DNA of 64,000 bases from Paenibacillus sp. KS-LC4. GTDB taxonomy: Bacteria; Bacillota; Bacilli; Paenibacillales; Paenibacillaceae. Positions 52,839-62,005 of the stretch are shown in pieces. The first letter of the stretch is position 1. The number at the start of each line of letters is the position of its first letter. The translations under genes were made by a program, and so were the position numbers. The DNA lies in NCBI RefSeq assembly GCF_036894955.1, contig NZ_CP145905.1, positions 1,309,501-1,373,500 of the forward strand, in the 5' to 3' direction. The notes under the pieces are model-generated. The model did not search any database. It saw only the letters and a list, made by a program, of their open reading frames with translations, and was not told the origin of the DNA.

Positions 52839-53648
52839 ATGAGCTTACAAGCAGATATTATAGCAAGACTTGGCGTTAAGCCTGTCATTGATGTAGATCA
52901 GGAAATCCGCACCCGCGTTGATTTTCTCAAAAAATACGTATTGGATTCCCATACGACAGGTCTGTTGATCGCCATTAGCGGCGGCATCGACAGTGCAGTA
53001 GCAGCGGGCCTTTGCAAAAAAGCGACCGATGAGCTTACGGCTGAAACGGGGTGCGACTATATGACGCTTGGCGTTTACCAGCCTTACAGCGAGCAGTCGG
53101 ACATTTCCGACAGCTACGCGGTTTCTGAGGCATTCGGTATTACAAAAACCGTAGAAACGAACATTGGCGAAGCGGTAGACGAAATCGCCATAGAGACGGA
53201 GCACGGTTTGAAGGGTATCGGTATCCATCGTCATATTAGCCGCGGCGGTAAAGGCAATGTGAAGGCAAGAACGCGTATGGTTGTCCAATATGCGCTTGCC
53301 TTTGACCTCAATTTGCTCGTTGTTGGTACGGATCATGCATCCGAAGCTATAACAGGCTTTTACACAAAATGGGGTGACGGGGCCGTTGATATTACGCCGC
53401 TCAGCTCTCTGAACAAACGTCAAGTACGCCAGCTTGCCTCGCATCTTGGCGTGCCGAAGAGCATTCTCGACAAAGCGCCATCCGCTGGTTTATGGGAAGG
53501 GCAGACTGATGAGGATGAGCTCGGCATTAGCTACGATGACAACAGCGATTATTTGGAGGGCAAGGAAATTGGTGCTGAGGCGAAGGAAAAGCTGGAGAAG
53601 CAATACCTCAAAACCGAGCACAAGCGCGCGCCTATTCCTGGTATTTAA
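52839..53648 (+). CDS. nadE: NH3-dependent NAD synthetase
   Basis: A 269-residue enzyme making NAD from deamido-NAD, ATP and ammonia. ATG 52839 follows AGGAGG. PP-loop LLIAISGGIDSAVAAGL, GTDHASEAITGFYTKWGDG, LNKRQVRQLA, and C-terminal EHKRAPIPGI. No glutaminase domain. Confidence 0.97.
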   Translation: MSLQADIIARLGVKPVIDVDQEIRTRVDFLKKYVLDSHTTGLLIAISGGIDSAVAAGLCKKATDELTAETGCDYMTLGVYQPYSEQSDISDSYAVSEAFGITKTVETNIGEAVDEIAIETEHGLKGIGIHRHISRGGKGNVKARTRMVVQYALAFDLNLLVVGTDHASEAITGFYTKWGDGAVDITPLSSLNKRQVRQLASHLGVPKSILDKAPSAGLWEGQTDEDELGISYDDNSDYLEGKEIGAEAKEKLEKQYLKTEHKRAPIPGI

Positions 53649-53665
53649 TTAAAAACGTATCTTTT

Positions 53666-53704
53666 AGAAGCTTGTCCGCTGCAAAAGCGGGCAAGCTTCT
53701 GTTA
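53666..53704 (+). terminator. Terminator of nadE
   Basis: AGAAGCTTGTCCGC / GCGGGCAAGCTTCT stem with TGCAAAA loop. The T tail is short (GTTATT). Confidence 0.75.
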
Positions 53705-53771
53705 TTATGGAGCAAATACGCGGTAGGGAAGCGTACATATACGAAAGTAATTATTGAAGGCAGGCGAGGCA

Positions 53772-54167
53772 ATGATAGTAGGAATTGGTCATGATATAAC
53801 GGATATGAGCAGAATGCAGACGATACTTGCCGGCAGCACGGCGGGGAAGTTTTTGCAGCGAATTTTGACAGAGCAGGAGCTTAAGCTGGCTGAGAGCTAT
53901 GAAGGAAAACGGAAAGTTCAATTCGCATCGGGTCGTTTTGCCGCGAAGGAAGCGGTAGTTAAAGCGTTTGGCTGTGGCATCGGCAGCATAATTGGCTTTG
54001 GCGATATTCATATTTTACGGTCGGAATCTGGAAAGCCGGAATGTATATTGTCAGATGCTGCATGGCAGAGGCTTGGATTAACTGCTGCGGGCGTGCGCGT
54101 TCATATTACGATTACGCATGACCGAGAGCTGGCCTCTGCCGTTGCCATTGTCGAGCAGCTTGCTTAA
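53772..54167 (+). CDS. acpS: Holo-[acyl-carrier-protein] synthase
   Basis: A 131-residue phosphopantetheinyl transferase. ATG 53772 follows GGCGAGG; a TTG at 53754 is less likely. Mg/CoA residues in GIGHDITDMSRM and ASGRFAAKEAVVKAFG. Activates ACP with 4'-phosphopantetheine. Confidence 0.95.
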   Translation: MIVGIGHDITDMSRMQTILAGSTAGKFLQRILTEQELKLAESYEGKRKVQFASGRFAAKEAVVKAFGCGIGSIIGFGDIHILRSESGKPECILSDAAWQRLGLTAAGVRVHITITHDRELASAVAIVEQLA

Positions 54168-54346
54168 TTACTTTGCATATTGTAGCAAAATAGCTAGTTA
54201 TACAAGATTATGCTACGAATTGTAATGTTGATGTCAACTTTGTCATTATCAGGGGGCTGCATGCCGATAAAGATAAGGAGATTGATTGTTGGGCATTGAA
54301 GCCGCCGCTATCATTCGGTGCGTTCTATATAAAGCATGTGTTGGCA

Positions 54347-54389
54347 GCAGGCTTGCTCGCCGCCTATGGATGGCGGCGGATAAGCCTGC
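54347..54389 (-). other. Hairpin after the cytochrome c gene
   Basis: GCAGGCTT / AAGCCTGC enclosing GCCGCC / GGCGGC, 5 bp beyond the cytochrome stop. No T run; may still end or stabilise the transcript. Confidence 0.5.
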
Positions 54390-54393
54390 TCGT

Positions 54394-54750
54394 CTATTTC
54401 TTGCCGGCGAGCCAAGCGGCGAGCCCTGCGATTTCTTTGCTTGTGAGACGATCCTTGAACGACGGCATGGAGCCTGCGCCATTTTCCAGCTGTGTCACTA
54501 TGTCTGCCTCGCTCATCCGGGCTCCAACCTTTTGCAAATTGGTCTGAGCCCCCATGCGGCCTTGCAGGTCTGTGCCGTGGCAGCTGATGCAGTTGGATTT
54601 ATAAACAGAGGCTGTGCCTTCTGGCGCATCCATATGCGGCGTTGCTTTCGTTCCCGGCTGTGACGTGCCTCCGCAGGCAGCAAGCAGGGCTGTAGTCAGG
54701 ACTGCAAGCAGCAGCATTTTGACCCAGACTGATAGATTATTACGTAACAT
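54394..54750 (-). CDS. c-type cytochrome lipoprotein (CccB-like)
   Basis: A 118-residue protein. Signal peptide with lipobox LLAACG, a Thr/Pro/Gly linker, then a single-heme cytochrome c domain with CISCHG and the axial Met in GAGSMPSF. It is anchored outside the membrane and carries electrons, as do c550/c551 of Bacillus. GGAGGAACCC precedes ATG. Confidence 0.93.
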   Translation of the reverse strand: MLRNNLSVWVKMLLLAVLTTALLAACGGTSQPGTKATPHMDAPEGTASVYKSNCISCHGTDLQGRMGAQTNLQKVGARMSEADIVTQLENGAGSMPSFKDRLTSKEIAGLAAWLAGKK

Positions 54751-54903
54751 TTGGGTTCCTCCAATTTATCCATATTAAGAAATCATAGAGATAGTATAGC
54801 GGATTGCTTGCTGCAACTTCCATAGGATTTTGCCAAGGGGGGCGCTATAATAGAAAAGGCTAACAAGAAAATACGTCAAGAGATCGGTAGGCATGGAAGG
54901 AAT

Positions 54904-55803
54904 ATGGAAATAACGGGCGAACATATGCTCAACCAACAGTTTAAGCAGTTAAAGGTTGATGTAATGGTGGCATCCTATACGAAAAGTCCAGCAGGCTGGA
55001 TAATGAGGCGTGTGGAGCCTGACTATTTCTGCTTATGCTACATTGATAAAGGTGAAGGCTGGCTGGAATTGAACGAGTCCAAATATAAGGTCAGCGCTGG
55101 CCGGTTATATTTGCTGCGTCCAGGCTGGGCAAGAAGATATGGCTCGCTTGGTGCTAATCATTTTATTCATTATTGGTGCCATTTCCGCGCGGAGATGGCT
55201 GCCCAATCCTATATCCATTTGGCTCATTTGCCGCTGGAGGTTGAAGTGAAGGACGCGCTGGTCGTCAAGCAGCTGTTTACGAAAATGCTGGCGGCGCAGG
55301 AAGATAGCGATCTTACGGGCGAATTGCGGACGAAGGCTGTGCTTTACGAGCTGCTTGCGCTGTTCATGGAGAACAGCCGGACGCAACAAAACACGACATT
55401 ACTACAGCTGTCGGAGCATGAGCACTGGAATGAAGTGCTCGTCTATGATGAAGTGCTTCATTTTATTGAGGAAAATTTGCAATATCAAATTCCAATTGGC
55501 GTGCTAGCCAGGCTGGCCAACCTATCACATGTGGATTTTCATACTGCGTTTAAAAATAAAGTCGGCTGCTCGCTCGTTCAATACATCACGCAGCGGCGAA
55601 TTGCGACAGCTAAGAAGCTGCTGCGCACGACGAGCCTGCCGATTGCCGCTATTGCTGCGGAGGTTGGCATGCTCAATCATTATTTGTCACGGTTGTTCAA
55701 GCAGCAGACGGGCATTACCCCTTCGGAATACCGCCGTATTATTTGCAGCAGCGCATGGCAGGAAGCCGGGCAAACAGATCGAGAGGAGTACGGAAATACA
55801 TGA
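54904..55803 (+). CDS. AraC-family regulator with cupin-like N-domain
   Basis: A 299-residue protein. N-terminal cupin-like ligand domain (YIDKGEGWLELNESKYKVSAG, LLRPGWARRYG). C-terminal double helix-turn-helix (IPIGVLARLANLSHVDFHTA, LPIAAIAAEVGMLNHYLSRL, GITPSEYRR). Full length, unlike the truncated AraC at 6358. Its stop overlaps the mutY ATG (ATGA), an unusual pairing; it may simply share the transcript. Confidence 0.9.
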   Translation: MEITGEHMLNQQFKQLKVDVMVASYTKSPAGWIMRRVEPDYFCLCYIDKGEGWLELNESKYKVSAGRLYLLRPGWARRYGSLGANHFIHYWCHFRAEMAAQSYIHLAHLPLEVEVKDALVVKQLFTKMLAAQEDSDLTGELRTKAVLYELLALFMENSRTQQNTTLLQLSEHEHWNEVLVYDEVLHFIEENLQYQIPIGVLARLANLSHVDFHTAFKNKVGCSLVQYITQRRIATAKKLLRTTSLPIAAIAAEVGMLNHYLSRLFKQQTGITPSEYRRIICSSAWQEAGQTDREEYGNT

Positions 55804-57089
55804 CAGCGGAAGCGAAACAACATTTTAGCAGAGAGCTGCTGCATTGGTACCAGAGAGGGAATCGCGATTTGCCATGGCGTAAAAGCCGCGACCCTTACCG
55901 GATATGGGTATCGGAAATTATGCTTCAGCAAACGAGAGTCGATACGGTTATCCCCTATTATGAACGGTTTATGGCAAAATTCCCAACGGTTCAGGCGCTT
56001 GCTGAAGCGCCCGAGCCCGAGGTGCTTAAGTGCTGGGAAGGGCTAGGCTATTACTCGCGGGCGCGGAATTTGCAAGCGGGAGCACGCCAAGTAATGGAGC
56101 TGCATCAAGGACAGGTGCCGGATGATAAAACAGCCGTCGCAGCCTTGAAAGGCGTGGGACCCTATACGAGCGGCGCTATTATGAGCATCGCCTTTAATCG
56201 GCCTGAGCCAGCTGTAGATGGCAATGTCATGCGCGTGCTGTCCCGCTATTTTGCGCTGGAGGATGATATTGCAAAGCCGGCTACGCGCGTGAAAATCGAA
56301 AAGCTCGCCGCCGAGCTGATTCCTGAAGGCGCAGCAGGCGACTTCAATCAGGCTTTAATGGAGCTGGGTGCGCTCGTCTGTACGCCAAAGTCTCCAAGCT
56401 GCCTGCCATGCCCGGTAATGGAGCATTGTGAAGCAAGAATCGGAGGGCGCGAGACGGAGCTGCCTATTAAATCGAAGGCAAAGCCGCCGCGGCCGGAAGC
56501 ACGAATTGGCGTCATTGTGGAAGGGTTAGGCGCACATGCAGGCAAGGTGCTTGTAAGGCAGCGCCCGGCTACCGGGCTGCTTGCGCAAATGTGGGAGCTG
56601 CCGCATTTGCTTGTGCCGAAGGAGCTGGAGCCGCTGCTTCATTTCAGCGAGGAGCAGCTGACGGAGCAAGCACCGCTTGGCGGGCTGCTGACCGAAGCGG
56701 TCGCGGGCGAGACGGGCTTGCTTATTCGTCCTCATCGTCAGTTGATGGACGCCGATCATATTTTCAGCCATATCCATTGGAAAATGAGAGTTTATAAGGC
56801 TGATCTAGGTGCGATGAACATCGGTGAAGCAGTGCCAATGGCGCAAATGGCTGCTGAAGCTGCGGCTGTCTATACAACTGCTGGAATGCAGCTGGAGGAG
56901 CAGGTGAAAACTCAGCAGGTGGACACGGAGCAGGGGAAGCAGCTAGAGCAGCAGCTAGAGCAGCAGCTAGAGCAGCAGGGCGAGCTTCACGCGCCGTATC
57001 GCTGGATTGGGCCGGAGCATATGGAGGAGCTGGCATTTCCGAATTTATTTTTGAAAATTTTACGCGATTATTGGAATCAGGATTTGTAA
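55800..57089 (+). CDS. mutY: A/G-specific adenine glycosylase MutY
   Basis: A 429-residue DNA repair enzyme removing adenine opposite 8-oxoguanine. ATG 55800 overlaps the upstream stop. Parts: WRKSRDPYRIWVSEIMLQQT (catalytic Glu), helix-hairpin-helix LKGVGPYTSGAI with Asp in AVDGNVMRV, the Fe-S ligands C-x6-C-x2-C-x5-C (CTPKSPSCLPCPVMEHC), and a NUDIX-like 8-oxoG-recognition C-domain. In that C-domain, residues ~360-405 hold an added Gln/Glu run with three QLEQ units encoded by 12-bp tandem repeats (56940-56982). Confidence 0.95.
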   Translation: MTAEAKQHFSRELLHWYQRGNRDLPWRKSRDPYRIWVSEIMLQQTRVDTVIPYYERFMAKFPTVQALAEAPEPEVLKCWEGLGYYSRARNLQAGARQVMELHQGQVPDDKTAVAALKGVGPYTSGAIMSIAFNRPEPAVDGNVMRVLSRYFALEDDIAKPATRVKIEKLAAELIPEGAAGDFNQALMELGALVCTPKSPSCLPCPVMEHCEARIGGRETELPIKSKAKPPRPEARIGVIVEGLGAHAGKVLVRQRPATGLLAQMWELPHLLVPKELEPLLHFSEEQLTEQAPLGGLLTEAVAGETGLLIRPHRQLMDADHIFSHIHWKMRVYKADLGAMNIGEAVPMAQMAAEAAAVYTTAGMQLEEQVKTQQVDTEQGKQLEQQLEQQLEQQGELHAPYRWIGPEHMEELAFPNLFLKILRDYWNQDL

Positions 57090-57110
57090 AGCCGAGGGGA
57101 GAGCATTGGA

Positions 57111-57743
57111 ATGAGTGAAAGATTAAAGCAGCTGTTAGAGCACAAAATCGTAGCAATTGTTAGAGGAATCGAGGATCGCCATGCTGATGCTGCTGGACAG
57201 GCATTAATAGACGGCGGTATCCGTCTGATGGAAATTACGCTGAATACGCAGGGCGCTACAACGATGATTCATCGCTGGCGCACCAAATTTGACGATCAAG
57301 CGATTGTCGGCGCAGGTACGGTGCTGGATCTTAAAATGGCGCAGGAGGCAGTGGCTGCGGGGGCGCAGTTTATCATTTCTCCGAATCTCGATGAGGAGGT
57401 TATTGCATACGGCGCTGAGCATGGCGTATCGGTATGGCCTGGCGTTATGACGCCTACCGAAATCGTCAAAGCTTGGAAAGCTGGGGCGGAAGCGGTCAAG
57501 CTGTTTCCGATGGGGACGCTGGGCACTAAATATTTGGCAGAGATTCGCGGCCCGCTGGACCATATTCCGATTATGGCAACAGGTGGAGCGGATTTGCATA
57601 ATCTTGGTGAATATTTTGGCGCTGGGGCGAATGCCGTCGGTCTGGGCGGCAAGCTCGTTAACCTTGAGTGGGTGCGCGAAGGCAAGCTTGAGCTAGTTAC
57701 GGAGCGGGCGCGGCAGTTCGTTGATGCGGTTAGCAAGCTTTAA
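57111..57743 (+). CDS. eda: KDPG/KHG aldolase
   Basis: A 210-residue class I aldolase. Catalytic pieces: IVAIVRGIE, LMEITLNTQGA (Glu), VGAGTVLD, QFISPNLDEEV-type segment and AVKLFPMGTLG (Schiff-base Lys). Cleaves KDPG or 4-hydroxy-2-oxoglutarate to pyruvate. GAGGGGAGAG precedes ATG. No edd nearby. Confidence 0.93.
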   Translation: MSERLKQLLEHKIVAIVRGIEDRHADAAGQALIDGGIRLMEITLNTQGATTMIHRWRTKFDDQAIVGAGTVLDLKMAQEAVAAGAQFIISPNLDEEVIAYGAEHGVSVWPGVMTPTEIVKAWKAGAEAVKLFPMGTLGTKYLAEIRGPLDHIPIMATGGADLHNLGEYFGAGANAVGLGGKLVNLEWVREGKLELVTERARQFVDAVSKL

Positions 57744-57825
57744 TAAGGGGTAGCGGGCAGTCAGCCCAAGGAGTCTATTTGCTATTATAGTTTTCTATCA
57801 TCTATTGGGGGTAATAAATAAAAGG

Positions 57826-57850
57826 GCCTGCGGCAACAACGGCCGCAGGC
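57826..57850 (-). other. GC-rich hairpin
   Basis: GCCTGCGGC / GCCGCAGGC, 7-nt loop, 80 bp after eda. T-rich sequence follows only on the minus strand (CCCTTTTATTTATT), so it has terminator form in the direction opposite to its neighbours. Confidence 0.5.
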
Positions 57851-57978
57851 TGCAAGAGAGAATATATAATAAAGGGGGGTCATAAAGCTAGTATAATTGG
57901 ATAAGATGAATATAACCTGAGCGATATATTACAGTTAGATTACAAGAAGTAAATCGCTTACAAAAAAGGTGGGTGAGC

Positions 57979-59121
57979 ATGATGCGTTTTTCTATATGGA
58001 AACCGGCGGTCATCACGGCGGCGGTAATAGGCACGCTTTATTTTACAATGAAGCCGGAGTGGCTGCCTGTATTCGCGGCATCAGAGCAGCAGGGTCAAGG
58101 CAGCGGAACGATTAGTCAATTGGAGCAGGAAATGGCCGCGCATTTTAAAAATAGAGAAGAGCATTTTACGCTTCAATATAATGGGGATAGCAGCAAGCTG
58201 TCGGCAGAGCTTAAAGCAATCATTGAACGCGCGATGGCGAAGGATGATTATACGGCGTATATTTTGGAATCGTATGTGTATACGACACGCAGTCTCGGCA
58301 CTCGTTCAACGATCAAGATGGAGGCGAGCTACCGGGAATCGAAGGCGCAGACGGCTGAGGTGGACCGCGTCGTTGCACAGCAGCTTAAGAAGCTGGTCAC
58401 TCCCGGCATGAATGATCATTTGAAGGTGAAGGCGATCCATGATTGGATCGCAGGAAAGCTGCGCTATGATCAATCGCTGACTCAATATACCGCTTATGAA
58501 GCGCTCACGACGGGAAGGGCCGTATGTCAGGGCTACGCGCTGCTTGCCTACAAAATGCTGAGTGAAGCAGGCATAACGACGAGGATTGCCGAGGGTACAG
58601 TTGATACAGGTGATCATGCGTGGAATATGGTTAAGCTCGACGGGAACTGGTACCATCTCGATGTAACATGGGATGATCCGGTCTCGAACGACCCTGCGGC
58701 GCCAGCTGATACGATCCAGTACAGCTACTATTTGAAGACCGACAAGGAAATGCGTCATGACCATCAATGGAAAAAAAGCTATCCGGCCGCGAATACTTCG
58801 TACGCCGCAGAGCTAGACAAGCTTGAGAAGAAGGGCGGCTCTGCCGCAGCTTCTTACAAAAAGCTCGGGCAGCAGCTTGGCTTCCAGTGGCTGAAGCCGG
58901 AAAACATCGTCGCTGATCGTGCAGCGCTGACCGAAAAAATTCGTGCTGGCGTCAAGCGCGGAGCGACCAGCCTTGAATTTCGCTATATGTTGGGCGCTAC
59001 CTTTTCCGCCGATCTCAAAAGCGCCATAGCTGCGCTGAATGTACCGATTGGCTACTCTGCACGCTATGAGCCTTATTTGCATGATGGCTCGCAGCTAGTG
59101 AAATTGCAGCTGTCCTATTGA
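57979..59121 (+). CDS. Exported transglutaminase-like protein
   Basis: A 380-residue protein. ATG 57979 follows AAAGGTGGGTG. N-terminal signal or anchor helix (AVITAAVIGTLYFTM) and AxA cleavage-like end. The transglutaminase-like core has C183 in AVCQGYALLAYK, H213 in GDHAWNMVKL, and D228 in WYHLDVTWDDP. Likely a cell-surface peptidase or crosslinker acting in wall or spore/germination processes; exact role unknown. Confidence 0.88.
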   Translation: MMRFSIWKPAVITAAVIGTLYFTMKPEWLPVFAASEQQGQGSGTISQLEQEMAAHFKNREEHFTLQYNGDSSKLSAELKAIIERAMAKDDYTAYILESYVYTTRSLGTRSTIKMEASYRESKAQTAEVDRVVAQQLKKLVTPGMNDHLKVKAIHDWIAGKLRYDQSLTQYTAYEALTTGRAVCQGYALLAYKMLSEAGITTRIAEGTVDTGDHAWNMVKLDGNWYHLDVTWDDPVSNDPAAPADTIQYSYYLKTDKEMRHDHQWKKSYPAANTSYAAELDKLEKKGGSAAASYKKLGQQLGFQWLKPENIVADRAALTEKIRAGVKRGATSLEFRYMLGATFSADLKSAIAALNVPIGYSARYEPYLHDGSQLVKLQLSY

Positions 59122-59191
59122 GCCTTCACAAGCCGCACAAGCAATAAGGCAACAAACGAGTCGCCAAGCAAGAAAAACGAGCTAAGCAGCC

Positions 59192-59245
59192 AAAAACCTC
59201 TTGTCTCCCTTCCATTTATTGGAGGTGAGCCAAGAGGTTTTTTTT
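59192..59245 (+). terminator. Terminator
   Basis: AAAACCTCTTG / CAAGAGGTTTT with an inner CTCC/GGAG pairing and TTTTTTTT tail. Confidence 0.9.
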
Positions 59246-59415
59246 GAGTTATTAGAATGGAGAAGCTTCAGCCTTATAATCAGCTTATATTTAACCGCGA
59301 AACGGAGCGGCAGTATTGGGGCCAGAGGACAACCTTAGCCGTTTGCGCTTGTTTATCGCTGTAAAATGAAAGGTAATCTTAAAGTAAGGGCGCTAAAGTG
59401 TATATAGTCCGATCT

Positions 59416-60558
59416 TTATTTGCCCTGCTGGCGGGCGGCCGTCATTTGCTGCCAGACGGAGCCAGCTGCTTCCTCGCCGCGCTCGATGCGCTCCAAAGCG
59501 ATTTGGGCTTGCAGCTGAATTTCAAATTCGCTGTCCTGTGCTGCGATGCGCAGGGCAGGAATGGCCGATTCGTCGCCAACCTCATAAAGAAAACGGGCAG
59601 CCCGCCAGCGCACAAGCTTGTTCGTGTCGCTAAGCGATTCAATCATTGGCGCAGTAGCGGCAGGATCGCCCCAATCGGAGAGCGTGTCTCCAGCCGTTCT
59701 GCGCACCGATACCGATTTGTCGCGGAGCGCCTGAAATAAATAAGGCATCGCTTCAGCTGTGCGAAGGTCGCCCAAATAAACAACGGCTAGCCTTCTGATC
59801 GACACGGTGTCGTCGCTCAGTGCTTTAGCGAGAAGGGGCAGCAGCTCGGGCTCTGGCGTCAAGCGGTCAAGCGCGGCATAACGAATGCGCCAGTCAGGCG
59901 ATTCCAGCAGCTCGGCGATTTCGTCCGCCGTTCGCTGCGCTGGCTTTGCCGGAGCTGCTGCGGCATCGTCGCCTGCTGCCCCTTGCGCCTTCGCGGCGGC
60001 GACCAGCTCATTCAGCCTCTCCGTCGTATAGGCGGCTTCCAGCTCGAGGACGACATCGGCGGCAATTTCCTCAAGCTCGCCATAGCGGACGCCGAACTCC
60101 TCAAGCTTGCGCTCGCGAATCATGGAGGAGCCGGCCGCTTCGCTGACAGCGTTTGTGAATGGCTCAGGCAGCGCGGAGCGAGCTTCGCGCTCGCCGTTTT
60201 TTACGCGTACCTGCATCGGAATGCCCCGATACATCTGTACGAGTACATGCGCCTCGCCATAGCTGTTCTCGGTCAAGGCTGCTTGACCAGCCTCGCTGCC
60301 GTCTCCATGCAGCAGCGTCCTTGCTTCACCGAGTATGAGCGCCCAATCCGCACTAGATACGCGGTCGAGGGCAATAAAATCAGCGGTGCGAAAAATGCTG
60401 CGCACCCCATCTATAGCAAGGAGGCTTTTCAATGGCTCCGGTGCGTGTTCAGCTTCTTTTTTCGAAAAAGTCTGTCTTACGCCGCGCGGCAGCGATTCAT
60501 CCATATTCAGTTTCATGGAGTTCGGGCTGGGCGTCGGTTCAATGGATAAAAGCTTCAC
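59416..60558 (-). CDS. CvfC-like protein: Nfu N-domain plus HEAT repeats
   Basis: A 380-residue protein. GTG ending at 60558 gives VKLLSIEPTPSPNSMKLN, the Nfu N-terminal domain motif. A middle alpha/beta part is followed by an Ala/Pro linker (KAQGAAGDDAAAAPAKPAQR) and four to five HEAT-like repeats (PDWRIRYAALDRL, DTVSIRRLAVVYLGDL, KSVSVRRTAGDTLSDW, NKLVRWRAARFLYEVGD). This is the layout of S. aureus 'conserved virulence factor C' and B. subtilis YpgR. Function unclear; GGAGG is 9 nt before GTG. Confidence 0.88.
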   Translation of the reverse strand: MKLLSIEPTPSPNSMKLNMDESLPRGVRQTFSKKEAEHAPEPLKSLLAIDGVRSIFRTADFIALDRVSSADWALILGEARTLLHGDGSEAGQAALTENSYGEAHVLVQMYRGIPMQVRVKNGEREARSALPEPFTNAVSEAAGSSMIRERKLEEFGVRYGELEEIAADVVLELEAAYTTERLNELVAAAKAQGAAGDDAAAAPAKPAQRTADEIAELLESPDWRIRYAALDRLTPEPELLPLLAKALSDDTVSIRRLAVVYLGDLRTAEAMPYLFQALRDKSVSVRRTAGDTLSDWGDPAATAPMIESLSDTNKLVRWRAARFLYEVGDESAIPALRIAAQDSEFEIQLQAQIALERIERGEEAAGSVWQQMTAARQQGK

Positions 60559-60730
60559 ATTTATCATCCTCCGTTCATACAATTCAAAGGTTATGGGTTT
60601 AGTTTACATGAATTTGCAGGAGGATGCGAATCCAAGGTGCATAAGAAGCGGCTGGAAAGTTGCTTCGCTCGCTCGTAGTTGGTATCTTAATGCTATACTC
60701 TATTTATATAAAGCGTAGGAGGAAGCCAGA

Positions 60731-61867
60731 ATGAAACCCAGAAGATTTGAAAATCAACAGCAGGTTCAGCAGCATAACTCCTTTAAACAGTTTCAAAGAT
60801 GGCGCTCGGAAAGATCAAATAAGATTAAAAGCAAGGATTATTCATATACCGTGCCGAATGTAGCGCCGGATCTGCATTATTTGCATCATAACCGCAAGCA
60901 CCCTTCCGTCACCTGGGTCGGGCATTCGACTTTTCTAATCCAGATGGCGGGGCTTAATATTGTGACGGACCCCGTCTGGTCAGGCAATATGGCCTTTGAA
61001 AAAAGGCTTGCGCCGCCGGGCATTCCCATCAGCGATATGCCCCCGGTTGACGTTGTGCTCATTTCCCATTCGCATTATGACCATTTGAACATTAACTCGC
61101 TCCGCAAGCTAGGAGGCGGCAAGCAAATTCTTGTTCCTGCGGGGCTTGCAAGCAAGCTTAAGCTCAAAGGCTTCCGCCGTATCAAGGAGCTGCATTGGTG
61201 GGAATCGGTTCATATTCATGGCGTTAAGTTCACCTTTGTGCCCTCTCAGCATTGGACGAGGCGCAATCCGTGGGATATGAACAGCTCGCATTGGGGCGGT
61301 TGGGTGATGGAGCCCTATGCTGCGATGCCAAGCAGAAGCGGCGACCACTCGCACGAGCAAGCTCAACTGCACGGCTTGGGCGGCAGCGCCAGTGTGGCGG
61401 AGCGCAAGCAGCAGACAGTGGGAGCGCCAAATGCAGCATCAACAGCAGCAAAGGCAGCAGAAGAAGTTGATCGCCTGGGACATACCGATGGAGCGGGGCA
61501 TGCTGCCCGTCCTATAGCGGGTATTGCGCCTACCGTCTATTTTGCAGGAGACAGCGGGTATTTTCCGGGCTTCAAGGATATCGGACGCAAGTTCCAAATT
61601 GATGTTGCCCTCATGCCGATAGGCGCCTATGAGCCAGAATGGTTCATGGGGCCGCAGCATGTGACGCCAGAGCAGTCGCTGCAGGCATTCGAGGATGTGG
61701 AGGCGAGGTTTTTTGTGCCGATGCATTACGGTGCCTTTAAGCTCGCCGACGATACGCCGCGCGAAGCGCTGGATCGTTTAGAAGCTTGTCGGGATAGCCG
61801 CTGCATTGAGAAGGAGCGTATTGTTGTGCTGCCTCACGGGGAATGTTGGCGACTTGCAGGACTATAA
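60731..61867 (+). CDS. MBL-fold metallohydrolase (UlaG/NAPE-PLD-like)
   Basis: A 378-residue protein. Metal site H-x-H-x-D-H in ISHSHYDHLN, further ligands in VPSQHWTRR, FAGDSGYF and VPMHYGAF. The WVGHSTFLIQ start of the fold is typical. Between SHWGGWVMEPY and VYFAGDSGYF there are ~65 extra residues rich in Ala, Gln, His and Gly that homologues usually lack. AGGAGGAAG precedes ATG. Possibly a phospholipase D-like or lactonase enzyme. Confidence 0.9.
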   Translation: MKPRRFENQQQVQQHNSFKQFQRWRSERSNKIKSKDYSYTVPNVAPDLHYLHHNRKHPSVTWVGHSTFLIQMAGLNIVTDPVWSGNMAFEKRLAPPGIPISDMPPVDVVLISHSHYDHLNINSLRKLGGGKQILVPAGLASKLKLKGFRRIKELHWWESVHIHGVKFTFVPSQHWTRRNPWDMNSSHWGGWVMEPYAAMPSRSGDHSHEQAQLHGLGGSASVAERKQQTVGAPNAASTAAKAAEEVDRLGHTDGAGHAARPIAGIAPTVYFAGDSGYFPGFKDIGRKFQIDVALMPIGAYEPEWFMGPQHVTPEQSLQAFEDVEARFFVPMHYGAFKLADDTPREALDRLEACRDSRCIEKERIVVLPHGECWRLAGL

Positions 61868-62005
61868 ATGCCAAACGCGGACAAGAGAAAGCCAAAACTG
61901 TGAAATGACTTCCCGGCCGCTTCATGCGTATACTTAGTAAGTAGGCAAGCAGAATGAACGGCATTAATAAATGACAGCGCATCGTTACTATAGGAGGAAC
62001 ATGTA

